DNA from: Eubacterium sp.
GTDB taxonomy: Bacteria > Bacillota > Clostridia > Lachnospirales > Lachnospiraceae
Assembly (NCBI GenBank): GCA_017433825.1
Contig: JAFRGL010000025.1
Coordinates: 1-64,000, forward strand
Direction of reading: 5' to 3'
DNA: 64,000 nucleotides
Part shown: positions 35,732 to 44,664 of the stretch, in pieces
How the letters are laid out: each line of letters begins with the position of its first letter
How positions within the stretch are numbered: the stretch's first letter is position 1
Translations under genes and position numbers: made by a program
The notes under the pieces: model-generated
Seen by the model: only the letters and a program-made list of their open reading frames with translations
Told to the model about the DNA's origin: nothing
Databases searched by the model: none

Positions 35732-36526
35732 ATGATACTTAAGTTCGAAAAGCTTTTAAACACAAGGGATTTGGGAGGTATGATAACCAGCGATGGCCGG
35801 ACCATCAAACAGGGAATGCTGATTCGGAGCGGACAGCTCTGGTGGGCTTCCGAAGCAGACCGCGAAAAACTGGGACCTATGCTGGGCCTCATCTTTGATT
35901 TCCGTACTTCAAGGGAGAAGGAGGAAAAACCGGATCCGGAGTTTGCCAATGTGGAATACATCCATATGTCCATCATGGATGAAAGCAGGGCAGGTATTTC
36001 CCGGGACAAGGAAAGCGATGAAGAAGCCGTGAAATCCATGGCGGGAGATGCCGCGGATACCAGCCCGGATGCTTCGGTTCAGAGAATGGCCGGTCTGTAC
36101 GGCGAGTTCATTACCAATCCCTTTATGCAGGAAAGATACCGCATCTTCTTAAGGAGGGTGCTGGAGCAGGAAAAAGGCGCTGTGCTCTGGCATTGTTCCG
36201 CAGGCAAGGACAGGGCAGGTTTCGGTGCGGTGCTGCTGGAGCATATCCTCGGTGTCCCTAAAGAGGATCAGAAGGCAGATTATCTTGCCACAGACCGGTA
36301 TCTGAGGCCTGAGGTGGAAATGCTTCTGGAAATGCTGACCAAAGACAATCCGAACCCCAATGCGAAAGCAAACCTTCTGCCCATGCTTTCAGCAAGGCCC
36401 GAGTATTTCGACAGGCTGTATTCTGAAGCGGAAAAAATGTGCGGCAGCTTTGACAAATATGTGGAGGAAGTGCTGGGAATAGACGAAGAGACAAGGCAGA
36501 AATTCAAAGACAAATATCTGGAATAA
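35732..36526 (+). CDS. Tyrosine-protein phosphatase family protein (Y_phosphatase3 type)
   Basis: A 264-residue protein-tyrosine phosphatase-like enzyme. The N-terminal segment NTRDLGGMITSDGR and the P-loop HCSAGKDRAG (catalytic Cys, invariant Arg; near residue 153) match the bacterial PTP group related to LipA of Listeria and MptpB, which act on phosphotyrosine or phosphoinositides. A general acid Asp probably lies in FDFRTSREK. No secretion signal is seen. AAGGAGAAG lies before the ATG. The next gene follows after 41 nt. Confidence 0.85.
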   Translation: MILKFEKLLNTRDLGGMITSDGRTIKQGMLIRSGQLWWASEADREKLGPMLGLIFDFRTSREKEEKPDPEFANVEYIHMSIMDESRAGISRDKESDEEAVKSMAGDAADTSPDASVQRMAGLYGEFITNPFMQERYRIFLRRVLEQEKGAVLWHCSAGKDRAGFGAVLLEHILGVPKEDQKADYLATDRYLRPEVEMLLEMLTKDNPNPNAKANLLPMLSARPEYFDRLYSEAEKMCGSFDKYVEEVLGIDEETRQKFKDKYLE

Positions 36527-36567
36527 GAATATCATTTTTAAATCATACATAGCAGGGAGAAAAGAAA

Positions 36568-37560
36568 ATGATGACGCCAAGAGAAAATGCCATGGCAATT
36601 TACAACCATGAGCAGCCGGATTATTATGACGACCTGATGAACGCGCTGGTGCTGCTACCCGATCCGATACTGATGTCCGGGCACTGCCCCCAGGACGGGC
36701 TTCCCCACAAGGATATCTGGGGCGTGGAATATATGTGGAAACCCGGTGCGCCTGGACCGCACCCGCATATTACGGACGACAACAAAGCCATCAGTGACAT
36801 TGAAAAATGGGAAGAACAGCTTCATGTGCCTTCACTGGAAGGCCTGGACTGGGGGCCGGCAAAGGATGTGGAGTCGAAGGTGGACCGGAAAGAGAAAATG
36901 GTCTGCATCATGTTCGGCGGGGGCCTTTTCGAACGTTCCCATTTCATGATGGGCATGGAAGACGCCTTTATCAACTATCTGACTTATCCGGATGAAATGA
37001 AAGCATTCTTACGTGTTATCGCGGACTGGAAGATTGCATACATCCGGCAGATGGCCAGGGAAGTGCATCCGGATATTATTTTCTATCATGATGACTGGGG
37101 TTCAAAACAGAATGTGTTCCTGCCGCCGCCGGTATGGCGTGATATCATCAAACCGCTGCAGCAGGAGATTTCAGACGTTATTCATGAATGCGGCATGATT
37201 TATATGCACCATGCGGACTGCATCTGCCAGCCTCTTGTGGAGGATATGGTGGAAATCGGCGTTGATATCTGGCAGGGCGTAATTGCGCAGAACGATATTG
37301 TGGCCATTCAGGAAATAACCAAAGGAAAACTTGCCATGGTCGGCGGCATTGACGGCCCGAAGATTGACGTTGCGGACATTACGGAAGAGGAAATCCGCGC
37401 CGAAGTCAGACGTGCCATCGATACCTACTGCCCGCGGGGACGTTTCTACCCCGGAATTCCCAACGGCATCTGCTTCCGCGAGTGGAACAATTCCATTTTC
37501 ATGGACGAACTGAAAAAGTACGGACGTCAGTATGCGCTGGAGCATCCCATCATAAAATAA
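36568..37560 (+). CDS. Uroporphyrinogen decarboxylase (URO-D) superfamily protein, second paralogue
   Basis: A 330-residue paralogue of the protein at 3476. Shared blocks are YHDDWGSKQNVFL, MHHADC, DMVEIGVDIWQGV and VGGIDG. As there, the HemE start signature is missing, so methyl transfer with an unknown donor or acceptor is inferred. The two copies sit in different operons with different neighbours, so they probably have different substrates. GGGAG precedes ATG 36568; an ATG at 36571 is also possible. Confidence 0.75.
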   Translation: MMTPRENAMAIYNHEQPDYYDDLMNALVLLPDPILMSGHCPQDGLPHKDIWGVEYMWKPGAPGPHPHITDDNKAISDIEKWEEQLHVPSLEGLDWGPAKDVESKVDRKEKMVCIMFGGGLFERSHFMMGMEDAFINYLTYPDEMKAFLRVIADWKIAYIRQMAREVHPDIIFYHDDWGSKQNVFLPPPVWRDIIKPLQQEISDVIHECGMIYMHHADCICQPLVEDMVEIGVDIWQGVIAQNDIVAIQEITKGKLAMVGGIDGPKIDVADITEEEIRAEVRRAIDTYCPRGRFYPGIPNGICFREWNNSIFMDELKKYGRQYALEHPIIK

Positions 37561-37592
37561 ACGGTAAACCGGAAAGGAGGATAAAGCCGGAA

Positions 37593-38567
37593 ATGAAACG
37601 TATTGCTTCTGACATTAAAGAAAGAACTTTCAGCCGGATTTATCTCCTTTTCGGGGAAGAGGCTTATCTGAAGGGCCTTTATCTGAAAAACCTCCTGGCC
37701 GCACTGGACTGCGGTGAAGACAGCATGAATTATACCCGGCTTTCAGGCAGGAATATCCGGGAATCCGATATTATTGACGCCTGCGAAACGCTGCCTTTTT
37801 TTGCGGAAAGAAGGGTAGTGCTGGCTGAAGATACCGGTTTTTTTACGGAAAAGACGGAAAAGCTTGCAGATTATCTGAAAAATATCCCGGACTACTGTGT
37901 GCTGATTTTCTCGGAAAGGGAGGCAGACAAAAGGGGTAAGCTTTACAAGGCCTGTGCAAAATATGACAGGGCCGTGGAATTCGCGAAAGCAGATGAAAAC
38001 AGCATCCGGAATTTCATTCTGTCCAGGCTGAAGAAAGAAGGAAAAGCCATCCGCAAATCCACGATGGAAACCCTGATGGATTACTGTACGGATGATCTTG
38101 CCGCCGTAAAGTCCGAGCTGGACAAACTGCTTTCCTATACGGCGGACAGGCAGGAGATTACTCCGGATGACATTGCGGCTGTATGTACGGTCAATATTAC
38201 AGGAAGAATATTTGAGATGGTGGAGGCCGTTGCGGCAAAAAACCGGGAAAAAGCACTGTCTGAATATTATTCCCTTCTGGCCTTGAAGGAACCGCCCATG
38301 AGGATACTGTACATGCTCGGCCGGGAATTCAACCAGCTGCGCATGGTAAAAGAATTGGCCGCGGAAGGCCTGGGCAGGGACGCGATTGCCGCCAGACTTT
38401 CCATTCATCCTTTTGCAGTCAAAAAAGCCATCCCCCTGGCAGGAAGGTATCCTTCCGAAACGCTGCTTTCGGCGGCGGAGGATTTTGCAGCAATGGAAGA
38501 AAGCGTGAAAACCGGCAGAATTGCCGACCGGTTAAGCGTGGAACTGATGATAGTCAAATACACCTGA
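37593..38567 (+). CDS. holA: DNA polymerase III delta subunit
   Basis: A 324-residue clamp-loader subunit. The N-terminal part (FSRIYLLFGEEAYLKGLYL) and the central AAA-like fold (CVLIFSEREADKRGKLYKA, DLAAVKSELDKLLSYT) match HolA. The C-terminal collar includes MLGREFNQLRMVKEL. ATG 37593 is chosen for the AAAGGAGG 12 nt upstream and the standard N-terminus. The rpsT gene follows, a common clostridial order near comEC. Confidence 0.9.
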   Translation: MKRIASDIKERTFSRIYLLFGEEAYLKGLYLKNLLAALDCGEDSMNYTRLSGRNIRESDIIDACETLPFFAERRVVLAEDTGFFTEKTEKLADYLKNIPDYCVLIFSEREADKRGKLYKACAKYDRAVEFAKADENSIRNFILSRLKKEGKAIRKSTMETLMDYCTDDLAAVKSELDKLLSYTADRQEITPDDIAAVCTVNITGRIFEMVEAVAAKNREKALSEYYSLLALKEPPMRILYMLGREFNQLRMVKELAAEGLGRDAIAARLSIHPFAVKKAIPLAGRYPSETLLSAAEDFAAMEESVKTGRIADRLSVELMIVKYT

Positions 38568-38607
38568 TATTGTTTGTTAAAATAAACGGCTGAAGCAAAA
38601 CTTTTGC

Positions 38608-38636
38608 TTGACAAAAAAACTGCGGGCATATATTAT
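38608..38636 (+). promoter_or_regulatory. rpsT promoter
   Basis: A consensus TTGACA at 38608-38613 and TATTAT at 38631-38636 are 17 bp apart. Confidence 0.85.
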
Positions 38637-38644
38637 AAATCAGT

Positions 38645-38681
38645 GCGATTTAAACGGTGCCCGTGTCTTCCGTTTAAACGC
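38645..38681 (+). promoter_or_regulatory. Hairpin in the rpsT leader, candidate S20 control element
   Basis: GCG-a-TTTAAACGG (38645-38657) pairs with CCGTTTAAACGC (38670-38681), 12 bp with one bulged A, between the promoter and the ribosome site. Autogenous control of S20 is known in E. coli; here it is inferred. Confidence 0.55.
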
Positions 38682-38713
38682 AGCATGACTAATACTAAAA
38701 GGAGGTGTACAGT

Positions 38714-38977
38714 TTGGCTAACATCAAATCAGCGAAGAAGAGAATTCTGGTTACTGAAACCAAGGCTGCCAGAAACAAATCCATCAAATCCGCAGTCAAG
38801 ACTTCTATCAAGAAGGTAGAAGCTGCCGTTGCCGCGCAGGATAAGGAAGCCGCTTCTGCAGCACTGAACAGTGCTGTTTCCACGATTGAGAAAGCTGCTA
38901 CCAAGGGCGTTTATCACAAGAATAACGCATCCAGAAAAGTTTCCCGCTTAAGCAAAGCTGTCAACTCTATGGAATAA
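38714..38977 (+). CDS. rpsT: 30S ribosomal protein S20
   Basis: An 87-residue S20. TTG at 38714 is chosen as start because it gives the standard N-terminus (M)ANIKSAKKRI and has AAAAGGAGG 8 nt upstream; GTG 38705 would add three residues and sit on the ribosome site. The chain is Lys/Ala-rich and ends NNASRKVSRLSKAVNSME as expected. It is transcribed alone between its promoter and the terminator at 39005. Confidence 0.95.
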   Translation: MANIKSAKKRILVTETKAARNKSIKSAVKTSIKKVEAAVAAQDKEAASAALNSAVSTIEKAATKGVYHKNNASRKVSRLSKAVNSME

Positions 38978-39004
38978 TTCTTTTAGATTATATAATGTAC
39001 ACGA

Positions 39005-39041
39005 ATCCCCGGTTAACCCTCTTAAGCCGGGGATGTTTTTT
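39005..39041 (+). terminator. rpsT terminator
   Basis: ATCCCCGG pairs with CCGGGGAT around a 14-nt loop and is followed by GTTTTTT. Confidence 0.85.
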
Positions 39042-39060
39042 CATCCGGAGAATCCAGGCC

Positions 39061-39681
39061 ATGATTGTGCTCCAGTTTAATGAAAAAGACAGAATCCCTT
39101 ATTTCCTGAAAGACAGACCGGAAATCACAGACTGCACCGGCATTCCGGGAACTACGGGCTACTGCAGCCCGGAAGCGGAAGAAGCGCTTAAGGTGAAACT
39201 GGCGCATATCCCGGAAAGCGGGATTCATTATATCGGCAATGGCAATTATCATTATGCTTCCCTTTTCTTCCTGGAGAAGATAAAAGAACCCTTTGACCTT
39301 ATTGTTTTCGACCATCATACGGATATGCAGGAATCTGCTTTCGGGCCGGTTCTGTCTTGCGGCAGCTGGGTTTTATTTGCCCTGGAACGTCTTGAAATGC
39401 TGGAGAATGTCCGGGTGTTCGGACCGCCTGCGGAAGCTGTGGAAAGCCTGGGGGCGTATGATAAGGAACGGATTGCCTTTTTTACGGAAAACAGTGCAGA
39501 CAGGTTCCTTTCCGGCACAGCGAAGAAGCCGGTATATTTGTCTGTGGACCTGGACATCCTGGCGGAAAAGGAGTATAAAACGGTCTGGGACCAGGGCGGC
39601 CTTTCCCTGAAAAAGCTTTCCGAAATGGTCTCGGCAATTAACAGCAGCTGCCGTGTTCTTGGCATGGATTACTGCGGGTGA
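39061..39681 (+). CDS. Short arginase-fold (ureohydrolase-like) protein
   Basis: A 206-residue protein with the metal-binding pattern of the arginase/agmatinase/deacetylase fold: FDHHTDMQ (near residue 83) and SVDLDILAEKEY (near 160). Ureohydrolases are normally about 300 residues; this chain ends at GMDYCG, where family members continue for another helix and strand. It may be a genuine short form or a C-terminally truncated gene. ATG 39061 has CCGGAG 10 nt upstream. The MBOAT promoter lies in its last codons. Confidence 0.7.
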   Translation: MIVLQFNEKDRIPYFLKDRPEITDCTGIPGTTGYCSPEAEEALKVKLAHIPESGIHYIGNGNYHYASLFFLEKIKEPFDLIVFDHHTDMQESAFGPVLSCGSWVLFALERLEMLENVRVFGPPAEAVESLGAYDKERIAFFTENSADRFLSGTAKKPVYLSVDLDILAEKEYKTVWDQGGLSLKKLSEMVSAINSSCRVLGMDYCG

Positions 39682-39687
39682 TATACT
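39659..39687 (+). promoter_or_regulatory. Promoter of the MBOAT-galM-AlgX-like unit
   Basis: TTGGCA at 39659-39664 and TATACT at 39682-39687 are 17 bp apart. A small GTCTGC/GCAGAC hairpin follows in the leader. Confidence 0.6.
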
Positions 39688-39741
39688 GATATATAAAATA
39701 ACACCGTCTGCTTCAGGCAGACTGCGAGTACGGAGAAAGAC

Positions 39742-41214
39742 ATGCTTTTTTCCTCCATGATTTTTCTGTGGGTTTTCCTTCCGGCAGTGCTGGTGGGTTA
39801 CGGCCTGATTTCCCTGTTTGGGAAGAACAGAAAAGACCTGATAAAAATTAAAAATGTATTTCTTCTGGCCGCAAGCCTTGTCTTTTATGCCTGGGGCGGT
39901 ATTTATTATCTCCTGATAATGGCTTCCAGCATCATTGTCAATTATCTGGGAGGGCTTTTCATCGGGAAGCGTGCCCATTCAAAGTGCGAGAAGAAAAAGG
40001 CCCTGATCATCGTCGTCGTCATTAACCTGGCGGTGCTTTTCATTTTCAAGTATTTCAATATGATGGTCATCGTTCTGGAAAATATCGCAGCGCCGAATGC
40101 AGGCGGTTCCATTCTTGGCATGCAGGGCACCGGAGCCTTCGGACTTGCCGAAATCGTACTGCCCATCGGTATTTCTTTCTTTACTTTCCAGGCAATGTCC
40201 TACGTAATTGACGTTTACCGCGGTGATGTGCCCATTCAGGAGAATTTCCTTTATTTCGCTTTGTATGTTTCATTTTTCCCGCAGCTGATAGCCGGCCCCA
40301 TCGTCCGCTATCATGAGGTGGCTGACCAGATAGAAGGCCGTAAGGAAAAGCTCGCAATGCGGGCCATGGGCATAAAGCGGTTCTGCTACGGCCTTGGCAA
40401 AAAGGTGCTTCTGGCCAATACCTTTGCCGCTGCTGCAGACAAAATCTGGTCGCTCGGAACCGGAAATATCGCCGGTGCGGTGGCCTGGCTGGGTATGATA
40501 TGCTATACACTGCAGATTTATTATGATTTTTCCGGCTATTCGGATATGGCCATCGGCCTTGGCCGCATGTTCGGTTTTAAATTTGCAGAAAACTTCAATT
40601 ACCCCTATATCGCGGATTCTGTCCGGGAATTCTGGAGACGCTGGCATATATCCCTGTCAACCTGGTTTAAGGAATATGTTTATATACCGCTGGGAGGAAA
40701 CCGAAAGGGCGGCGGAAGGACGCTGCTGAACCTTTTCATCGTCTTCCTTCTTACCGGCATCTGGCACGATGCGAACTTTACGTTTATCGCCTGGGGGCTT
40801 TTCTACGGCATCCTGCTGGTGGCAGAACGGCTTTTCCTCGGGAAAATACTTGAGAAAAACCCGCATAAAATCATCAATCATATTTATACGGTATTCATTG
40901 TTATGATAGCTTGGGTGCTGTTCCGGTCAGACAATATTTACCAGGCAGGATCAATTATCAAAGGACTGTTTCAGCCCGGCGCGGGAAACACATCGGTAAT
41001 CACTTTCCTTTCCATGAAGCTGATTCTGTGCATCATCATCGGAATTTTCCTTTGCGGTCCGGTGCAGATGAAATTCGGCCAGTGGTACAGGAAGAATAAA
41101 AAAACCCGATGGGTTATGAATGCGGACTTAATTATCCAGGTGGGGCTGTTCTTCCTGTCAGTGTTAAGCCTCGTGGGAGGAACTTATAACCCGTTTATTT
41201 ACTTCCAGTTTTAG
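39742..41214 (+). CDS. MBOAT family O-acyltransferase (AlgI/DltB-like)
   Basis: A 490-residue multi-pass membrane enzyme that transfers acyl groups, usually acetyl, to envelope polysaccharides. Family blocks are LPIGISFFTFQAMSYVIDVYRG (from about 138), IAGPIVRY, DFSGYSDMAIGLGRMFGF and the catalytic His in LTGIWHDANFTFIAWG (near 340). It is likely the partner of the AlgX/AlgJ-like protein two genes downstream. GGAG lies before the ATG. Confidence 0.9.
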   Translation: MLFSSMIFLWVFLPAVLVGYGLISLFGKNRKDLIKIKNVFLLAASLVFYAWGGIYYLLIMASSIIVNYLGGLFIGKRAHSKCEKKKALIIVVVINLAVLFIFKYFNMMVIVLENIAAPNAGGSILGMQGTGAFGLAEIVLPIGISFFTFQAMSYVIDVYRGDVPIQENFLYFALYVSFFPQLIAGPIVRYHEVADQIEGRKEKLAMRAMGIKRFCYGLGKKVLLANTFAAAADKIWSLGTGNIAGAVAWLGMICYTLQIYYDFSGYSDMAIGLGRMFGFKFAENFNYPYIADSVREFWRRWHISLSTWFKEYVYIPLGGNRKGGGRTLLNLFIVFLLTGIWHDANFTFIAWGLFYGILLVAERLFLGKILEKNPHKIINHIYTVFIVMIAWVLFRSDNIYQAGSIIKGLFQPGAGNTSVITFLSMKLILCIIIGIFLCGPVQMKFGQWYRKNKKTRWVMNADLIIQVGLFFLSVLSLVGGTYNPFIYFQF

Positions 41215-41234
41215 TGATTAAAGGAGGAGAAACC

Positions 41235-42254
41235 ATGAACACAACAGTTAAAGATTTTGGTAAAACCAAATCCGGAGAACAGGCTGAACTGTATGTTATT
41301 GAAGACGGCTGCGGACTTTCTGCAGCACTTACCGATTACGGTGCCACAGTCGTTTCCCTTTGCTTTACGGATAAAGACGGCCTCACAAGGGACCTTGTAC
41401 GCGGGTATGACGACGTCTCGGGCTTTGAAGAAAGCGGCAGCTTCTTCGGCGCCTGTGTAGGCCGCTGTGCAAACAGGATAAAGGGCGCTGAGTTTTCCAT
41501 TGGGGATAAGACCTATAAACTGGTAAAAAATGACGGTGAAAACAATCTTCATTCCGGACCGGATTACTATAATAAAAGATTCTGGGAAACCGTGGAAGCC
41601 GGAAAAGATTTTGTTACCTTCAGGCTTGTGAGTCCTGACCTTGACCAGGGGTTCCCCGGAAATATGGAAGCCAGAGTAACCTACTGCACCGTAAATAACC
41701 GCTTTGAAATTTCCTATGAAGCGGTTTCCGATAAAGATACAGTCATTAACTTCACAAATCACAGCTTTTTTAATCTGAACGGACATGACGCGGGAACCAT
41801 ATTCAGCCATGTCGTTACACTTAAAGCAAATGAATATACCGAAAGCACGCCGGATTTGATTCCCACCGGAAAGCTGCTGCCCGTGGAAGGAACCTGTTTC
41901 GATTTCACAAAAGGAAGAAGACTTGGTGATGCACTGGAAAACGGCACCATCGGCCTGTATGACAATAATTTCTGCCTCACAACCGGTGAAGACGGCCTGG
42001 CGGGAAGCGTTTTCGCGCCTGAAAGCGGAATATGCATGCAGATTTATACCGATCTTCCCGGAATGCAGATTTACACACCGCCCATGAACCAGGGAAAAGG
42101 CAAGGGCGCCGCAGATTATGTGCCTTACGGCGCGGTATGCTTCGAAAGCCAGTATTATCCGGACGCTGTGCACCAGCCGGATTTTGCAGGCCCTGTATTC
42201 AAGGCAGGAGAGGTGTATTCCACCACAACGGTTTATTCATTTTCCAATAAATAA
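41235..42254 (+). CDS. galM: Aldose 1-epimerase (galactose mutarotase)
   Basis: A 339-residue mutarotase that interconverts alpha and beta aldoses. Signatures are GACVGRCANRIKGAEF (near residue 76), NNLHSGP with the first His, and FTNHSFFNLNG (near 175) with the catalytic His. The catalytic Glu is expected in CFESQYYPDAVHQP near the C-terminus. ATG 41235 has AAAGGAGGAG upstream; the longer frame from 41214 overlaps the MBOAT stop. Its place between two polysaccharide acetylation genes is unusual. Confidence 0.92.
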   Translation: MNTTVKDFGKTKSGEQAELYVIEDGCGLSAALTDYGATVVSLCFTDKDGLTRDLVRGYDDVSGFEESGSFFGACVGRCANRIKGAEFSIGDKTYKLVKNDGENNLHSGPDYYNKRFWETVEAGKDFVTFRLVSPDLDQGFPGNMEARVTYCTVNNRFEISYEAVSDKDTVINFTNHSFFNLNGHDAGTIFSHVVTLKANEYTESTPDLIPTGKLLPVEGTCFDFTKGRRLGDALENGTIGLYDNNFCLTTGEDGLAGSVFAPESGICMQIYTDLPGMQIYTPPMNQGKGKGAADYVPYGAVCFESQYYPDAVHQPDFAGPVFKAGEVYSTTTVYSFSNK

Positions 42255-42297
42255 CGAAATACGGCCGTCTTAAGTGGCCGGAACGGAGATTCCGTCG

Positions 42298-43737
42298 ATG
42301 AAAAAGAAGCAGGCTCGTTTCCGAATATTCATTTTTTATATTCTGATACTTGCACCCGCAGTTGTCTGGGGGCTTCTTTCATTGTGCGGTCTTTCGGAAA
42401 AGCTGGATGTGAATACGGGTGAAAAACGGAATAAATACGAAATCGCTGATGATACGACGCTGGCAAATCTGACTCAGGAAGCCGAGCTGTATTACAATGA
42501 CCGTGTGCCTTTCCGGTCTGTCATCCTGAAAATGAACAGCACGCTGAACTGGGCAATTGAACTGCCGTATAAAAACGGCATTGAGCCCGGGCTGATAGCC
42601 CTGGCGAATGCGGGAAAAAAGGATAAATCAGCCAATCCGGAAGAAACAAAAACTGCCGGAACAGAAGAAAAATCCGGAGATGAATACGCGGATAACGTGC
42701 CGGAATCCATGGAAAATTCCGCAGCTGAAGCGGTTTCCGAAACGATATCAGAACCGGAAACGGCTTCTGAAGAAATTCAGCAGCCCGAACAGACATCAGG
42801 AAGCTCTGCCGCCGAAAACGAACCGGAAAGCCTCTGGGACGCGGCCGGACCGTATTATGAAGAGCCTTCCGACGCGGGATACTATCCTTATATCGAACTG
42901 GCGCCCGAGGTCATCCAGGGCCGGGACGGCTGGATATTCACCTCTGAAACCCTGGCGGATTACATCGGTTCCAACATGCAGCCGGAAAGCGAGCTCGCGG
43001 ATTTTACGGCCAAACTCGACACACTGACCGCTGTTTGTGCCGGACGCAATATACAGGTGTATTACATGGCTGTACCGAACAAAGCCACTGTTTATCCGGA
43101 GTATATGCCCACACTGGACAAAACGGATTACTGCGCGCTGCAGCAGCTGGAGGATTATATCCACGCAAATTCGTCTTCGGTGTTTGAATATATTGAGGAT
43201 GAAATGCTGGCGGCAAAACGGTACGGGCAGCTGTATTTCAAAACGGATACCCACTGGAACGGTACAGGCGCCATGGCCGGGCTTTCCACCCTGCACAGGA
43301 TTCTGGGCCTTGAAGAGCTGGATCTCAGGACGCTGGTGCCGGAACAGGGTGCGCCGGTCGACTGCGACCTGGTATGGTATACCGGACTTCCGGCAGGAAG
43401 CTTTGAGACGGAGTACAACGTGGAGTATTCCTACAAATCCGATATTCCCGTCAATATGATCCGGGGACAGACAGATACGGTGGATGAATTTGTTTCCGGC
43501 GCGCCGGACGGCAGGACGCTGGTATATATCGGCGACTCCTACCGGCATAATATCATGCCGTATCTTATAAAGGATTTCGCTCATGTGTATTTCATAAATG
43601 AGAAAATTCTTACTTCCGAACATCTGGATATCCTGAACAGCGCGGATATACTGTTTATAGAAGGCGTGGAGAGAAATTTCTTCCTGAATTTCGAAGCGCA
43701 GAAGGTGTTAAGTGACCTGCTCGCCATCATGGGATAG
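42298..43737 (+). CDS. AlgX/AlgJ-like (DHHW) polysaccharide acetylation protein
   Basis: A 479-residue protein with an N-terminal membrane anchor (residues 8-30), a region with YYNDRVPFRSVILKMN typical of the DHHW/AlgX group, a Glu/Pro/Ser-rich linker (about 105-185) and an SGNH-like catalytic domain. Key motifs are FKTDTHWNGTGA (Asp-His pair, near residue 320) and YIGDSYRHNI (Ser nucleophile, near 405). Such proteins take acetyl groups delivered by the MBOAT partner and place them on exported polysaccharide. ATG 42298 follows ACGGAG; the ribosome site sits in a weak 5-bp hairpin. Confidence 0.82.
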   Translation: MKKKQARFRIFIFYILILAPAVVWGLLSLCGLSEKLDVNTGEKRNKYEIADDTTLANLTQEAELYYNDRVPFRSVILKMNSTLNWAIELPYKNGIEPGLIALANAGKKDKSANPEETKTAGTEEKSGDEYADNVPESMENSAAEAVSETISEPETASEEIQQPEQTSGSSAAENEPESLWDAAGPYYEEPSDAGYYPYIELAPEVIQGRDGWIFTSETLADYIGSNMQPESELADFTAKLDTLTAVCAGRNIQVYYMAVPNKATVYPEYMPTLDKTDYCALQQLEDYIHANSSSVFEYIEDEMLAAKRYGQLYFKTDTHWNGTGAMAGLSTLHRILGLEELDLRTLVPEQGAPVDCDLVWYTGLPAGSFETEYNVEYSYKSDIPVNMIRGQTDTVDEFVSGAPDGRTLVYIGDSYRHNIMPYLIKDFAHVYFINEKILTSEHLDILNSADILFIEGVERNFFLNFEAQKVLSDLLAIMG

Positions 43738-43784
43738 AAGACTGGAGGCAGTCATATGATACAGAACAGACGGACTGCGTTCGG

Positions 43785-43813
43785 TTGACGGACGTGGTCC
43801 GTTTTGCTATAAT
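43785..43813 (+). promoter_or_regulatory. Promoter of the Gly-linker lipoprotein gene
   Basis: TTGACG at 43785-43790 and a consensus TATAAT at 43808-43813 are 17 bp apart. Confidence 0.85.
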
Positions 43814-43856
43814 ACACATATCTTTTGCGATGTTTAAACACGAAAGGAGCAGATAT

Positions 43857-44405
43857 ATGAAAAAAATAGCGGCACTTATGCTTTGCGGTATTATGACCCT
43901 GTCACTGGCGGCCTGCGGCGGAGGCGGCGGCACAGGCGGTAACGGCGGAGGCGGCAATTCCGGCGCGAAGGTATCCGGCGAAATCATCGATACCGGCGTA
44001 TTCTCAGCCCTCCTTCCCGACGGCTGGTACAATTATCCGGTCACTGACATGTGGAGTGAAAACGACGAGCTGGATCCGGATGCCCTTCGTTTCTGCAAAA
44101 ACATGAAGAACGAAGAGGAGCTTTTCTATACAGCGTATCTGCAGATTAACCGGTATGACGCGGATGCCTATATCCTGGATATGAGGGATATGTACGATGA
44201 TGTGATAGATGTGGATTTTACAATTGACGGTGTGCAGTGGACCGGATTTACCGGCATGTACGGCGATTACGAGAATTTCATTATCCAGGCGGCTAAAGAA
44301 GGCGTTATCTTTTATGTCTCGGGCGTAATGAACGGCGAGAGGAGCAGTTTCACTCTGGACGATCCGGAAGTGCAGGCCATTCTCGGAAGCTGTACACTGG
44401 ATTGA
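43857..44405 (+). CDS. Lipoprotein with poly-Gly linker, unknown function
   Basis: A 182-residue lipoprotein (lipobox LAAC near residue 20). A linker of about 20 residues made almost only of Gly, Asn, Thr and Ser follows the acylated Cys and tethers a compact domain of some 140 residues (LLPDGWYNYPVTDMW...). The domain resembles small extracellular sensor or binding modules, but I do not recognise a family. It is transcribed alone from its own promoter; AAAGGAG precedes ATG 43857. Confidence 0.75.
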   Translation: MKKIAALMLCGIMTLSLAACGGGGGTGGNGGGGNSGAKVSGEIIDTGVFSALLPDGWYNYPVTDMWSENDELDPDALRFCKNMKNEEELFYTAYLQINRYDADAYILDMRDMYDDVIDVDFTIDGVQWTGFTGMYGDYENFIIQAAKEGVIFYVSGVMNGERSSFTLDDPEVQAILGSCTLD

Positions 44406-44447
44406 TTCTGACTGATTAATCTGAGATAAGTGTTACATTCAGAACTG

Positions 44448-44475
44448 AAAAAAGGCTGCGCATGCAGCCTTTTTT
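44448..44475 (+). terminator. Terminator of the lipoprotein gene (near-symmetric)
   Basis: AAAAAAGGCTGC, GCAT loop and GCAGCCTTTTTT form a perfect stem with A- and T-runs, so it can act in both directions. Confidence 0.9.
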
Positions 44476-44480
44476 ATTGC

Positions 44481-44513
44481 AAAAAACCCCCGGGAGGAAA
44501 TCTCCCGGGGGTT
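44481..44513 (-). terminator. Terminator of tRNA-Ala (minus strand)
   Basis: CCCCCGGGAG/CTCCCGGGGG forms a perfect 10-bp stem with a 5-nt loop. On the minus strand it is followed by TTTTTT. Confidence 0.9.
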
Positions 44514-44515
44514 TG

Positions 44516-44588
44516 TGGAGCATATGGGATTCGAACCCACGACCTCTTGAATGCCATTCAAACGCGCTCCCAGCTGCGCTAATGCCCC
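44516..44588 (-). tRNA. tRNA-Ala (anticodon GGC)
   Basis: On the minus strand the acceptor GGGGCAT pairs with ATGCTCC, the D arm is GCGCAGCTGGGAGCGC, the anticodon stem TTTGA/TCAAG encloses ATGGCAT with GGC at 34-36, and the T arm is GTGGGTTCGAATCCCAT. Discriminator A; CCA is not encoded. Length 73 nt. Confidence 0.94.
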
Positions 44589-44664
44589 AAACAAATGGTA
44601 TACTAACATATATAACTGGAATTGTAAAGCTTTTTTTTGAGATGGATTTGCGCGTTTGCGTGAG

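Noticed and set aside
38593-38609. AAGCAAAA-C-TTTTGCTT considered as the holA terminator.
   Set aside because: The loop is a single base and the right arm overlaps the rpsT -35, so it cannot be a standard terminator.
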